Positions 49,774 through 59,264 of a DNA stretch of 64,000 nt are shown one piece after another. A program made the translations under genes and the position numbers. Below the pieces are notes generated by a model. The model did no database searches. It was not told where the DNA came from and was given only the letters and a program-made list of their open reading frames with translations. Position 1 is the first letter of the stretch. Each line of letters begins with the position of its first letter. The stretch is from Verrucomicrobiota bacterium (GTDB lineage: Bacteria; Verrucomicrobiota; Verrucomicrobiia; JADLBR01): assembly GCA_029560585.1 (NCBI GenBank), contig JAKQKQ010000234.1, forward strand, positions 61,072-125,071, written 5' to 3'.

Positions 49774-51849
49774 ATGCCGGAGGCGATGCTCCAGTCTCCA
49801 CGCGATTCCGGGCTGTGGATAGGGCCGCTTTCCGCGGCGGGCGGGGGACGGATCGGGCCCCGGGATCTGATAGCGCACGCTGGGCGCGTGGAGGCCGACG
49901 CGGAAGTGCGGGTGGCGCGCGCCACTTTCGACCGCATGAACGTGCCCTTCCTCGCAGCTGTATGTGAGGGACAGGTGGTGGGGCTGTGCTCGCGGACGCA
50001 ATTCGCGAGGTTGCTGGGCTCCGAGTTTGGGTACTCGGTATTCGGCAAGCAGCGCATCCGGGATCACATGATCAAGGAATTCCTGTGGGCCGGGGTGGAC
50101 GCGCCGTTGCGCGAGTTGCTGGACAAGGCCGTCGCGCGGCAGGGGGAGGCTTTCTATCGCGATGTGATCCTGGTCGAGGCGGACGGGTCGCTGGCAGGAC
50201 TCGTTCCGATGGAGGCCCTGATTCGGGCGCAGGGGCAATTGGTGGCGCAGCAATTCGAGGCGCTGGGGCGGCACAGGATGGAGTTGGCGCGGATCAACGC
50301 GGATCTCAGCACGACGGTCGAGCAACTCAATCTGGCGAGGAGCCGCTACGCGGCACTGTTCGAGAGCGCGGCGCTCGCGGTTGGGGTCCTGACATCGGAT
50401 GGGGCCCTGGAGGAGGGCAACACGCTCTTGTGCGCACTGCTGGGGATGGATGTCTCCGGAGGAGGGCGCGGGGGGCGGGTGGCAGAACTGATGCCGGAGC
50501 CGGACAGGACCGAGTTCTTGAGGTTGCTCCGGGCCCTGCTTGACCAGGGTGGGGGCCACGAGCCGATCAAGGGGGATTTCCGGCTAGAGGTCCCGGACCG
50601 GGGCGATCGGATCATGGAGGTTCACATGCGCGCGATACCGGGTGCCGGCAGGGTGTGCGCATCGCTGGAAGACATGACCGAGCGGCGCGGCATGGAGCGA
50701 CTGCTGGCGCAGCGGGAAAAACACGCGCTGATGGAGACCCTCGTCGGCGGCATCGCGCATGAGCTGAACAACAAGCTGCTGCCGATCATGGGCTTTGCCG
50801 ATCTGTTGAAGGTCCGCGCCGCTTCCGGGGGGTCGGCCGAGCTGATCGAATCGTATTGCGAGAGGATAGGGGCGAGCGCGCAGGCGGCCGCCAAGATCGT
50901 GCGGGCCTTGCTGCAGATGTCGAAACCGGGCTTTGATGAGCTGAGCGTCTTTGACCTGCGGGCCGTCGTCAAGGATGCGCTGGCGATGGTGAATTACCGT
51001 CTGGAGAAGGCGGGGGTGATCACCACGCTTTCTCTGTCGGACCGCGGGGTGCCGGTGTTGGGTGATGCGGCGCAAATCCATCAGCTGCTCGTGAATCTGG
51101 TGCTCAACTCATGCGATGCGATGGAGGCGTCGGCCGCGCACCAGCTCGGGATTTCGGTGGGCCTTGAGGGAGGGCACGCGATGGTGAGGGTCGAGGACAC
51201 GGGGTGCGGGATTTCGGACGATGTGCTGGGGAGGGTGTTCGATCCATTTTTCACAACGAAGGGGCCGCAGAAGGGAACGGGCCTGGGTTTGACGGTGTGC
51301 TTTGGGATCGTGCGGCGCCATCACGGGGTAATTTCGGTCGAACGGACGGGGCCGGGTGGCACCGTGTTTCTGATCGAGCTGCCGCTCGCGAAGGAACCGG
51401 TGGGGACCACGCGGATAGAGGGCGAGGGGAATGGCGGGGGCGGGGAACTCGGACTGTTGAAGGTGCTGGTGGTCGAGGACGATCAAGAGGGGGCGGCGTT
51501 CTTTGGCGATGCCCTCAGGAGCCATCTCGCATGCGAGGTGGACATGGCCACGTCGGGGGAAGAGGGGCGGGCGAGGATGGAGGCGACCGACTTCGATCTG
51601 GTGATTTGCGACGTCCGGATGCCGGGCATGAGCGGCGTCGAGTTGCTGGAGTGGGCGAGGGCCAGCCGGCGGCCGGAGGCGGATCGAATCCTATTGGTCA
51701 CGGGGAACGCGGGGGACGTGGAGGTTCCCGAGGGTGTCGGGGGACAGCGGCCAGCGGTGCTGAGCAAGCCGTTCACGGTCCAGGAGTTTCTGGAGGCGTG
51801 CGTGGGAGTGATGCGCCGCGGTGCCCGGGGATCGGTGAAAATGGCGTGA
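49774..51849 (+). CDS. Hybrid sensor histidine kinase with CBS and PAS domains and C-terminal receiver
   Basis: The 691-residue product has an N-terminal CBS-domain-like pair (about 15-155: VPFLAAVCEGQVVGLCSRTQ, EADGSLAGLVPMEALIR). A coiled helix and PAS domain (about 190-310) follow. The HisKA block is GGIAHELNNKLLPIMGFADL with the phospho-accepting His near 329. The HATPase has LLVNLVLNSCDAMEASAA (N-box), DTGCGISDDVLGRVFDPFFT and KGTGLGLTVCFGIVRRHHG. A receiver domain (about 565-690) has VLVVEDDQEGAAFF and the phospho-Asp of VICDVRMPGMSG near 612. No transmembrane segment is seen, so it senses a cytoplasmic ligand, perhaps a nucleotide through the CBS pair. It lies 52 bp before the kinase-like gene below. 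Confidence 0.9.
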   Translation: MPEAMLQSPRDSGLWIGPLSAAGGGRIGPRDLIAHAGRVEADAEVRVARATFDRMNVPFLAAVCEGQVVGLCSRTQFARLLGSEFGYSVFGKQRIRDHMIKEFLWAGVDAPLRELLDKAVARQGEAFYRDVILVEADGSLAGLVPMEALIRAQGQLVAQQFEALGRHRMELARINADLSTTVEQLNLARSRYAALFESAALAVGVLTSDGALEEGNTLLCALLGMDVSGGGRGGRVAELMPEPDRTEFLRLLRALLDQGGGHEPIKGDFRLEVPDRGDRIMEVHMRAIPGAGRVCASLEDMTERRGMERLLAQREKHALMETLVGGIAHELNNKLLPIMGFADLLKVRAASGGSAELIESYCERIGASAQAAAKIVRALLQMSKPGFDELSVFDLRAVVKDALAMVNYRLEKAGVITTLSLSDRGVPVLGDAAQIHQLLVNLVLNSCDAMEASAAHQLGISVGLEGGHAMVRVEDTGCGISDDVLGRVFDPFFTTKGPQKGTGLGLTVCFGIVRRHHGVISVERTGPGGTVFLIELPLAKEPVGTTRIEGEGNGGGGELGLLKVLVVEDDQEGAAFFGDALRSHLACEVDMATSGEEGRARMEATDFDLVICDVRMPGMSGVELLEWARASRRPEADRILLVTGNAGDVEVPEGVGGQRPAVLSKPFTVQEFLEACVGVMRRGARGSVKMA

Positions 51850-51901
51850 GCCGATGCGGCGTTTCGCTCTGGCATTCGGGCGAGTGGGGGAGTAAGTTGC
51901 C

Positions 51902-52609
51902 TTGGCGATGACTGCGGCGGTGGTGCCACTGGAAAAGTATCATGCCTATCTGAACAGCCAGTTTGGCATGAGCGCCGCCGAGCGCGCGGCACAGAATCGC
52001 CGATTTCGGCGAACGGCCGTCACCCTGTCGCGCCTCTGCGGTGCGCGCGCGATTCCGATCGGGCACTGTCTGGCAGACAGGCTTTCGGCGGTGGGCGGCG
52101 GCGGGCCTTGGGCGGTTTTTGATGACAATCTGGTGAAGCAGATTCTGGCCGATCACGATCTGCCGCAGCGGCTCGCGCGATTCATGCCGGAGGATGTGCC
52201 GAGTCTGGTGGACGACGCGCTCTGCGAGTTGCTCGGCGTTCACCCGAGCGACTGGACGATGTTCCAGCACACGGCCGACACGATATATCGGCTCGCGGCG
52301 TTGGGGAGGGTTGTGATCGTGGGACGGGGTGGCCACAGGATAACGTGTGGCATGCCCTCGGTGCTTCATGTGCGCCTTGTCGGCGGGTTGGATCGGCGGG
52401 TGGTGTACATGAGGCGGGCCCTTGGCTTCGGGGAGGCGGAGGCGCGGAACCACGTCCAGAAAACGGACCGGGCGCGCCGGCGGTACGTGATGGCCCACTT
52501 TGATCGGGACATCGAGAACCCGCTCGATTACGATCTGGTGCTGAACACGGACAGTCTTTCCGACGAGGAGGCGGCCCGCGCGATCGCGGGCCTGGTTCTG
52601 AGGGAGTGA
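51902..52609 (+). CDS. Cytidylate kinase-like family protein
   Basis: The 235-residue product has the cytidylate-kinase-like profile: LSRLCGARAIPIGHCLADRL, VFDDNLVKQILADHDLPQRL, RVVIVGRGGHRITCGMPSVL, HVRLVGGLDRRVVYM and the lid region ARNHVQKTDRARRRYVMAHF. A canonical P-loop GPxGSGKST is not visible, as is usual for this cytidylate_kin_2 group, so nucleotide kinase activity is uncertain. The start may be TTG at 51902 or ATG at 51908; GGGGGAG lies about 10 or 16 bases upstream. The short 52-bp gap suggests co-transcription with the hybrid kinase. Confidence 0.82.
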   Translation: MAMTAAVVPLEKYHAYLNSQFGMSAAERAAQNRRFRRTAVTLSRLCGARAIPIGHCLADRLSAVGGGGPWAVFDDNLVKQILADHDLPQRLARFMPEDVPSLVDDALCELLGVHPSDWTMFQHTADTIYRLAALGRVVIVGRGGHRITCGMPSVLHVRLVGGLDRRVVYMRRALGFGEAEARNHVQKTDRARRRYVMAHFDRDIENPLDYDLVLNTDSLSDEEAARAIAGLVLRE

Positions 52610-52803
52610 GCGATCGATGGCCCGCCGGGCGGGTTTGATACACGGAGCGCATGGGCGTGCAACGCAGTCTTATGTTGGGGAGGAACCCGGCGAGGGGCGC
52701 TTTCGGGATCAAGCTGGCGTGCCGCGAAGAGTTCATCGCGCCGGTGGCGCGGCTCCTCTTGAAGATGGACGATCGTTTTGCAGGTTTGGCGATCATGCCA
52801 GAA

Positions 52804-52810
52804 AAGGAGG
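52804..52810 (+). promoter_or_regulatory. Shine-Dalgarno AAGGAGG for mutY
   Basis: AAGGAGG lies eight bases before the ATG at 52819, the strongest site nearby, and sets the mutY start 56 codons inside the longest open frame. Confidence 0.7.
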
Positions 52811-52818
52811 AGGGACGC

Positions 52819-53847
52819 ATGCCGTGGTCGGCGCGGCAGATCGCGGCGATCCAGGCGGCACTGTTGCAGTGGTTTCGGTCGCACGCGCGGGATCTTCCGT
52901 GGCGCCGGACGCGTGATCCGTATGCGGTGTTCGTGTCGGAGGTGATGCTGCAACAGACGCAGGCGGCGACGGTGGTGCCGTACTTTGGGCGTTGGATGAA
53001 GCGATTCCCGACGTGGCAGGCATTGGCGGAGGCGCCGCTGGAGGGGGTGCTGAAGGCGTGGGAGGGCTTGGGCTATTACCATCGGGCGCGGAATCTGCAT
53101 CGTGCGGCCAAGGAGGTCTGCGGCAAGCACGGCGGCAAGTTGCCGGCGGACTACTACAAGGTGCTGTCGCTTCCCGGGGTGGGCCGATACACGGTCGGGG
53201 CGATATGCAGCATCGCGTTTGGGATGAGGCTCCCCGTGCTGGATGGCAACGTGGTGCGGGTGCTGGCGCGCCTGGCGAACTTCCGTGCGCCGGTGGACAC
53301 CTCCGCGGCACAGAAGAGGCTTTGGGCTTGGGCGGAAGCGTTGACTCCAGAGAGGCATCCCGGGGATTTCAACCAGTCGCTGATGGAGCTTGGAGCGCTG
53401 GTGTGCGCGAGGTCGAAGCCCGCCTGCCTGCTGTGCCCGGTGCGAACTTTTTGCAGGGCAGAAGACCCCGGCTCGCTGCCGGCGAAGGTACGCCGAGTGG
53501 CGCTTGCGCCTCTGATCGAGGACGTTGAGATCGTGATACGCCGGGGCCGGGTGCTGGTGTGCTGTGATCCGGCGGCGCCTCGCTGGCCGGGGCTGTGGCA
53601 GTTCCCGCGAACCCGCGCAACTGGCCCGGGCGAGCCTTGGCATTCGCTGGCATTCGCCTTCACGCGGTTTCGCGGGCAGATGCGGGCGTGGCTGCGGCCC
53701 GTCCGCCGGGCGGGGGCGCATGAGCGCTGGGTTTCGGCGCGGGAACTGGCGACGGCACCGATGCCCGCCCCTCACCGCAAGCTGGCTTCCCGCGTGGAGG
53801 GGTTGCTTGTGGGACGCGGGCCAGACCTTGCGCGCCCGTTCGCATAG
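52819..53847 (+). CDS. mutY: A/G-specific adenine DNA glycosylase
   Basis: The 342-residue product has the HhH-GPD core of MutY. WRRTRDPYAVFVSEVMLQQT contains the catalytic Glu. The helix-hairpin-helix is LPGVGRYTVGAICSIAFG, followed by LDGNVVRVLARL with the catalytic Asp. The [4Fe-4S] loop CARSKPACLLCPVRTFC has the C-x6-C-x2-C-x5-C spacing. A shorter C-terminal NUDIX-like 8-oxoG-recognition domain follows (about 240-340: EIVIRRGRVLVCC, RWPGLWQFP). It excises adenine opposite 8-oxoguanine. It is transcribed 209 bp after the cytidylate-kinase-like gene. Confidence 0.95.
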   Translation: MPWSARQIAAIQAALLQWFRSHARDLPWRRTRDPYAVFVSEVMLQQTQAATVVPYFGRWMKRFPTWQALAEAPLEGVLKAWEGLGYYHRARNLHRAAKEVCGKHGGKLPADYYKVLSLPGVGRYTVGAICSIAFGMRLPVLDGNVVRVLARLANFRAPVDTSAAQKRLWAWAEALTPERHPGDFNQSLMELGALVCARSKPACLLCPVRTFCRAEDPGSLPAKVRRVALAPLIEDVEIVIRRGRVLVCCDPAAPRWPGLWQFPRTRATGPGEPWHSLAFAFTRFRGQMRAWLRPVRRAGAHERWVSARELATAPMPAPHRKLASRVEGLLVGRGPDLARPFA

Positions 53848-53985
53848 CGAGCGATCCGAATCACCTTCAACCAGGCCGCAGCCGACCTGGCCAAGACCCA
53901 CGCATGGGGTGGAGGGGAGTTGGAATTGGGCAGCCGGGACGAATTCCATTGTGCGCTGGCAACGGATGCCTAAAATAAAGTGCTC

Positions 53986-56766
53986 ATGACTGGCAAGAAG
54001 AGGCAACGGCACAGGGACCGGATACTCAGGGCGATCATCCTGTGGGTGACGCGCGTGCCGTGGCTCGTGATCGGGGTGAGCGCTGTGGCGGCGGGCGTGG
54101 GTCTATACCTGACCGCGACGCGGCTGGGCTACATTTCTGACACCAACGCGCTGATCCGCCCGGACGCGAAATTCCACCAGTACTACCTGGGCTATCGGCG
54201 AGAGTTCCAAGTGCAGGATCCCTACGTCGTGCTCGTTCAAGGGCCGGCGGAGCGCAACCGGAAATGCCTTCAGGATCTGGCGGGCAGGTGCGAGGCGAGC
54301 GGGAAGTTCGCCACGGTGTTCTGGAAAATCGATTTTTCGAAACTGGAGAAGCGCTTCCTTCTTTATCTTCCGGTGGAGGACCTGCTGGAGATCGAATCTG
54401 GAATAGGGCGATTTCTGTCGCTGTTTGGCGGCTCGGGTGGGCCGCAGTTCAACCTCAACGCGATGCTCGCCAAGGCGAACTCCATGTTCGATGAGGAGTA
54501 CCTGCGCAAGGAAGAGAGCTGGGACGAGTTCAAGCCGTTCGTGCAGCAGTTTGCGGCGAGCCTGGACAATCTCGCCGCGCAGCTTGAGTCGGGCGGGCAG
54601 GCGAAGGGCCCAGCGCCGTCGCTGGAGGGGCTCTTTGGCGGAAAGGGGTCGATCGGCGACCTGGAACGGGTCAAGACGGAGAACGAGTACCTTGGCTTCG
54701 ATGGCGGGCGGACGATGATGATGCTCCTGACGCCCAAGGACCTGGACGCGGAGGCGCTTTCCCCGCACGCGACGAACATCCGTTTCTTACGGCAACAGAT
54801 CGACGAACTGCGGGTGGCGTATCCGGACCTGTTCTTGGGGTTGACCGGCGAGCCGGTGCTCGAGGCCGATCAGGTGGAGAGCAGCATGTCGAGCGTCAGC
54901 CGGGCGACATTCATCGTCCTGGGGTTGATCACCGCGCTGTTCCTGATGTCGTACAAGGAATTCAGCCGGCCGATGCTGGCCATTGTGACGCTGCTGATGG
55001 CGACGATGTGGACCTTCGGGGTTGGAACCCTGGTGGTGGGGCACCTGAACATCATATCCAATGCGTTCGTGGCGATGATCCTGGGGCTGGGGATCGATTT
55101 TGGGATTCAGGTCTTGGGGCGCTACGAGGAGGAGATAGCGACGGGACGCAACGTGCTGGAGGCACTCCAGGAGGCGGTCGCGCACACGGGCAACGCCGTC
55201 TTCACCGGGGCGGTGACGACGGCGGCGGCATTCTACACGATGTGCTTCAACGATTTCGTCGGCCTGTCGGAACTCGGCGTGATGGCGGGAACCGGCGTGC
55301 TCCTGTGCATGGCGGCGAATCTGGTGGTGCTGCCCGCGTTTATCTGGTTGCGCGACAGGAATCGGCCGAATGTCGCCGCGACGGCTGCGCCGACACATTG
55401 GCGGACGGGTTTCCTGCTCCGGGAGCCGATGAAGGATCGTCCTTGGGCGGTCATCGCGGTGGGCGCGGCACTTTCGGTCTTCGCCGTCTTCGGCGTGCTT
55501 AGGCTGAAGGAGAGTCCTTTCGACCATAATCTGATGCACCTCCAGAACCCGCGGCTGGAATCGGTGCAGGTGGAGCATCGGCTGTTGGCCAGCAAGGATG
55601 CGTATTCGGTGATTTTTGGTGCGGTGGTGGCCCCGGATATCGATTCTGCGAGGGTGCTTGCCGAGAAACTCAAGGCGATGCCGTCCGTGCGGGGCATCGC
55701 GAGCCTGACGGACCTGATACCGCAAGATCAGGAGAAAAAGCTGCCGATCATTGGGCGCATCACCGCAAAGCTTAAGTCGGTGGATTTTGGCGGAGACGTG
55801 TCGGGTCAAGTGGACGTGGGGCGATCGAGGGAAGAACTGAGGAAGTTTCTCGAGCAATCCCGCGAGGGTGCCGAGCAGGCGAAGAAGTTCCGTTCGCTAT
55901 CGAAGCGGGCGCTGGAGGCGGAGGAGACCTTCAAGTCGCTGATACCTTCGCTGGAGCGGGCGCTCAAAGGCCTCGAGGGCGTCTCGCAGGAGGAGGCGGG
56001 GCGCAGGCTGAATTCGTTCCAGGTGGCGATTTTTGGGCCGTTGCAGAAGGTGCTCCGGTGGCTGGCGGCGCAGGAGTCGGATAGGCCAATCGGCATCGAT
56101 GACATCCCGGCGCAGCTGAAAGGGCGCTATCTGGGCAAGACCGGGAAGGTGCTGATCGAGGTCTACCCGAAAGAGGATGCGTGGGAGCGCGCGGCCAACG
56201 TGCGGTTTGTTCGGGATCTCCGGTCGGTGGATCCGAGCGTGACGGGCACTCCGGTGCAGAACTTCGAGTATATCGAGGTGCTCAAGGGTTCCTTCGAGCG
56301 TGCGGCGGTGTACGCGATCATCGTGATCTGCGTGGCGGTCCTCCTGCACTTCCGAAACCTCCGGCTGGCGGCCTTGACGCTGTTGCCCCTCGGGCTTGGG
56401 GTTCTGTGGACTCTGGGGTTGATGCCCGTGCTCGGGCTGCGCTTCAGCCCGGCGAACATCATCACGCTGCCACTGGTGATCGGGATTGGCGTTGCGTACG
56501 GGATTTACGCGGTGGACCGCTTCCGCGAGGACTCGTCGCGGGCCCTGTTCGAGACGAGCACGGGGAAGTCGGTGTGGCTGTCGGCGCTGACAACGATGTT
56601 CGGGTTCGGTGCGCTAATCCAGGCATCCTACCGGGGCATCTCGAGCCTCGGGCTGCTGATGACCATCGGTGTCGGGATGTGCCTGGTGGCCGGTCTGTAT
56701 TTCCTGCCTGCGTGCCTGAGGCTGTTTGGAAAGAAGGCCGATAACGGGCGGTCAGGTGGGGCGTGA
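53986..56766 (+). CDS. HpnN-like RND/MMPL transporter
   Basis: The 926-residue product has twelve predicted membrane helices arranged as 1+5+1+5 around two large periplasmic loops. The first loop is residues about 40-300, the second about 510-760, with coiled-coil-like helices (LEQSREGAEQAKKFRSLSKR). The MMPL core has AMILGLGIDFGIQVLGRYEE, HTGNAVFTGAVTTAAAFYTM and VIGIGVAYGIYAVDRFREDS, which are the proton-relay Asp segments. This is the hopanoid-biosynthesis-associated RND group that moves hopanoids or other lipids to the outer membrane. No hopanoid genes are in the window. The ATG at 53986 is preferred over GTG at 53980; no strong Shine-Dalgarno is visible. Its last 15 bp overlap the end of the convergent GT2 gene. 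Confidence 0.88.
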   Translation: MTGKKRQRHRDRILRAIILWVTRVPWLVIGVSAVAAGVGLYLTATRLGYISDTNALIRPDAKFHQYYLGYRREFQVQDPYVVLVQGPAERNRKCLQDLAGRCEASGKFATVFWKIDFSKLEKRFLLYLPVEDLLEIESGIGRFLSLFGGSGGPQFNLNAMLAKANSMFDEEYLRKEESWDEFKPFVQQFAASLDNLAAQLESGGQAKGPAPSLEGLFGGKGSIGDLERVKTENEYLGFDGGRTMMMLLTPKDLDAEALSPHATNIRFLRQQIDELRVAYPDLFLGLTGEPVLEADQVESSMSSVSRATFIVLGLITALFLMSYKEFSRPMLAIVTLLMATMWTFGVGTLVVGHLNIISNAFVAMILGLGIDFGIQVLGRYEEEIATGRNVLEALQEAVAHTGNAVFTGAVTTAAAFYTMCFNDFVGLSELGVMAGTGVLLCMAANLVVLPAFIWLRDRNRPNVAATAAPTHWRTGFLLREPMKDRPWAVIAVGAALSVFAVFGVLRLKESPFDHNLMHLQNPRLESVQVEHRLLASKDAYSVIFGAVVAPDIDSARVLAEKLKAMPSVRGIASLTDLIPQDQEKKLPIIGRITAKLKSVDFGGDVSGQVDVGRSREELRKFLEQSREGAEQAKKFRSLSKRALEAEETFKSLIPSLERALKGLEGVSQEEAGRRLNSFQVAIFGPLQKVLRWLAAQESDRPIGIDDIPAQLKGRYLGKTGKVLIEVYPKEDAWERAANVRFVRDLRSVDPSVTGTPVQNFEYIEVLKGSFERAAVYAIIVICVAVLLHFRNLRLAALTLLPLGLGVLWTLGLMPVLGLRFSPANIITLPLVIGIGVAYGIYAVDRFREDSSRALFETSTGKSVWLSALTTMFGFGALIQASYRGISSLGLLMTIGVGMCLVAGLYFLPACLRLFGKKADNGRSGGA

Positions 56767-57477
56767 GGTCGGGGGGGCGGAGGTGCGGTGGAGGCTGCGC
56801 CAGACGCGCCACGTGTCGCGGGCGATTCTGACGACGTCGGCGGACGTGACCGAACTGAAATTCATCCTGTGACGGACGACGACGGGGGCCTCGGCCATTT
56901 TGGCCCCCAGGCTGACGAGGCGGACGAGCAGCTCCAGGTCGAAGGCGAAACCCTTGAGTTCGGTGAGATCGAGGGCGCGAAGCAAGAGATCTCGGCGAAC
57001 CAGCTTGAGGCCGGTCTGGGTATCGCGGATGGGGAGTCCAAAGAGCGACTTTATCAGTACGAAGTAGCCGAGGCTGTAGATCCTGCGGATGAGTGGGTAG
57101 CTGACGGTGCTGTCGGGGTGCAGCTTGCTGCCGATGACGGCATCCGCGTCATGGGCGCGCTGCAGGGCAAGAAAGAGAGTGATCTGCTCGGGTGGGAGTT
57201 CGAGGTCGGCATCCAGGAAGATGACCCAGTCGCCGCGCGCGGCCCGGGTGCCTTGGCGCAGGGCCTCGCCTTTGCCCGCGTGGTCGAGCTTGACGGGGCG
57301 GACATCCGGCCATTCGGCCGCGGCGCGTTCGAGCTGGGCGCGGGAGTCATCGGAACTGCCATCGTCTACGGGAATCAGCTCAAAGGGGCCGATGCCCCGC
57401 AGCACGTCGAGGGTGCGCGCGATATTCTCGCGGATATGGTGTCCCTCGTTGTAGATGGGCATGACGACCGAGAGCAT
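56752..57477 (-). CDS. GT2-family glycosyltransferase (dolichyl-phosphate-mannose synthase-like)
   Basis: The 241-residue product has a GT-A fold: LSVVMPIYNEGHHIRENIAR, PVDDGSSDDSRAQLE, the metal-binding DADLELPPEQI (DxD), VIGSKLHPDSTVSYPLIRRI and DTQTGLKLVRRDLLLRALDL with the acceptor-base region. It probably transfers a sugar from a nucleotide donor to a polyprenyl phosphate. It lacks membrane helices, so the active site is cytoplasmic and a membrane-bound partner is likely. It is on the same strand as, and 49 bp downstream of, the flippase; the pair likely serves one surface glycan pathway. Confidence 0.9.
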   Translation of the reverse strand: MLSVVMPIYNEGHHIRENIARTLDVLRGIGPFELIPVDDGSSDDSRAQLERAAAEWPDVRPVKLDHAGKGEALRQGTRAARGDWVIFLDADLELPPEQITLFLALQRAHDADAVIGSKLHPDSTVSYPLIRRIYSLGYFVLIKSLFGLPIRDTQTGLKLVRRDLLLRALDLTELKGFAFDLELLVRLVSLGAKMAEAPVVVRHRMNFSSVTSADVVRIARDTWRVWRSLHRTSAPPTSRPT

Positions 57478-57526
57478 AACCCCGCATGATGGAAGCGTGG
57501 AGGGCCCTTGGGGTGGAGGAAAAAAT

Positions 57527-58777
57527 TCAGTGGGTCTCTGGGGCCTGGGTCGCGAGACCCGGTTTGCGGCTGGACCAGAGCCATGCGGCCGAGAGGAGGA
57601 CCGCCGAGGCGCCAGACAGCCAGAGCATTGTGCGGAGCAGGCTGGCGGTGTCGTGGCCCGCGAAGAGCAGCGTCAGCCAATAGATGGCACCGAGGGTGCC
57701 GAAAAGGAAGGTGAGCTTGAACCAGCGGCTTGCCAGCGCCCAAGTCCCAATGGCCTGAAGCAGACCAACGGCGACCATCGTGGCGGTGAAGCGACCGACG
57801 AGCTGCTCGGCGCCGGTGTCGGCACGGCCGAAGATGAGGCCGGCCAGTGGGCCACGGAGGCATGTGATGCCGAGTGCGCCGACGGCCAGGGCCGCGGCAT
57901 ACAGGAGCAAGAGACCGACCTGATCGCGCAGTGCGCCACGGTGCCGGTGGGCGGATCGGGACTGGAAAAGGACCATCAGGAGGGGGCTGGCGAGGTAGAC
58001 GAGCGCGCGGCCGAGTTGGCCGGCGCCGGTGTAGCGGCCGAGATCATCCCCGGCGATATGCCGCTGGGCGACGAGCAGGTCGCCTTGCAGGAAGGCGTAT
58101 TGGCCCAGGACGAAAGCGGCGCAGGCAAGGGTGTAGGCAGCCAACTCCCTGCCGCTTGGGCGGATTGGCTGACAGTCGGGTGGTGCGATCTGTCGGCGCC
58201 AGATCAGGAGGGGCGCGAATGCCAGGAGCGAGAGGGCGCCCGCGAAGACGGCCGGCTCGGCGGCGATCCAGATGCGCGTGCCGGCAAAGCCCGTCGCCAG
58301 GCGAATCAGCGCGCCGCCGAGGCCGATGACGGCGAGGCTCCGGAACCACGCCATTCCGGTGCAGACGGCATTGCCGAACTCGGCCCAGAGATTGGCGAAG
58401 ACAACCGCAAGGGCGACGGTCACCAGCGAATTCCGCGGAAGATGAAAGAATGATCCCAGGGGTTGGATGAGGAGCAGCGCGAGGGCGCATCCGAGCAGCG
58501 TGAGCCTGAGCAGGAGGCGTTGGCTGCCAAGCAAGAGACCGCGCAGGCGGGCGTCATCGCCAGAGGCCCTGAAGTGCGCGATGTGGTGTATGAGCGCCTG
58601 CCGGATGGCCGCCAGGGGCAGGCCAAACATTCCCACGAATCCCAGAGTGCCATTGACGAGCCCATACTCGTCGAGCGGCAACTGGCGGCCGATGACCCCC
58701 TGGAATGCGTAGTTGACGAGCCCCGCGAGAAAACTCGCCGCCGCCAGGATCACTCCGCTTTGCCAAAGCTTCGGCAT
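57527..58777 (-). CDS. Polysaccharide/lipid-linked oligosaccharide flippase (MOP superfamily)
   Basis: The 416-residue product has about twelve membrane helices and the Wzx-like opening LAAASFLAGLVNYAFQGVIG, LPLDEYGLVNGTLGFVGMFG and ELAAYTLACAAFVLGQYAFL. GDDLGRYTGAGQLGRALVYL, a mid-membrane signature, is present. It should export lipid-linked sugar chains across the inner membrane. The ATG at 58777 begins the first helix. The open frame continues 250 codons upstream over a repeat region and is not coding there. It is the upstream partner of the GT2 gene. Confidence 0.87.
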   Translation of the reverse strand: MPKLWQSGVILAAASFLAGLVNYAFQGVIGRQLPLDEYGLVNGTLGFVGMFGLPLAAIRQALIHHIAHFRASGDDARLRGLLLGSQRLLLRLTLLGCALALLLIQPLGSFFHLPRNSLVTVALAVVFANLWAEFGNAVCTGMAWFRSLAVIGLGGALIRLATGFAGTRIWIAAEPAVFAGALSLLAFAPLLIWRRQIAPPDCQPIRPSGRELAAYTLACAAFVLGQYAFLQGDLLVAQRHIAGDDLGRYTGAGQLGRALVYLASPLLMVLFQSRSAHRHRGALRDQVGLLLLYAAALAVGALGITCLRGPLAGLIFGRADTGAEQLVGRFTATMVAVGLLQAIGTWALASRWFKLTFLFGTLGAIYWLTLLFAGHDTASLLRTMLWLSGASAVLLSAAWLWSSRKPGLATQAPETH

Positions 58778-58864
58778 CGCGGGAGTGTCGGGGTGCGGGG
58801 GACAAGTTGCAAGCCGCGCGGCGGGGTGATTGCCTGGGGCGGGGGTGCCGATTAGATTGGGTTG

Positions 58865-59203
58865 ATGGAAAAGGTCACTGGAGATATCCGCGTCGTTTTG
58901 ATCAGCGTGCCGGACATCGGATCGGGCGTCGGGCTGGCCCGGGCGCTTTTGGAGGAGAGGGCGGTCGCCTGCGTCAATCTCATGCAAGGCGTGGAGAGCC
59001 TCTACTGGTGGGAGGGGCGCATCGAGCAATCGGCAGAGATTCTGCTGGTGGCAAAGACCGTCGCTGGTGCGCTGGAATCGGTGGAACGCGTGGTGAGGGA
59101 GAATCACCCGTACGAATGTCCTGAAATCCTGGCCCTGCCGGTGGCCGAAGGCGCCGGGCGTTACCTGTCTTGGCTGAGGGAATCGGTGAGGGCTCGAGAG
59201 TGA
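58865..59203 (+). CDS. cutA: CutA-family divalent-cation tolerance protein
   Basis: The 112-residue product has the CutA ferredoxin-like fold: VVLISVPDIGSGVGLARALL, LMQGVESLYWWEGRIEQSAE, LLVAKTVAGALESVERVV and NHPYECPEILALPVAEGAGR. CutA forms trimers in the cytoplasm or periplasm; its cellular role is still unclear, though it is linked to copper tolerance. I chose the ATG at 58865 over an upstream TTG. It diverges from the flippase across 87 bp. A family A repeat starts 62 bp after its stop codon. Confidence 0.94.
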   Translation: MEKVTGDIRVVLISVPDIGSGVGLARALLEERAVACVNLMQGVESLYWWEGRIEQSAEILLVAKTVAGALESVERVVRENHPYECPEILALPVAEGAGRYLSWLRESVRARE

Positions 59204-59264
59204 GATGCCCGATGCCGTCGCGCGGTTGAGGGAGCGTGGGGCGCGCGTCCGTTGTGCTGGGTTT

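Noticed and set aside
52528..54012. A 494-residue minus-strand open frame opposite mutY
   Set aside because: It is opposite a gene with an intact Fe-S loop and HhH motif and its own sequence is Arg/Pro/His-rich without any domain.
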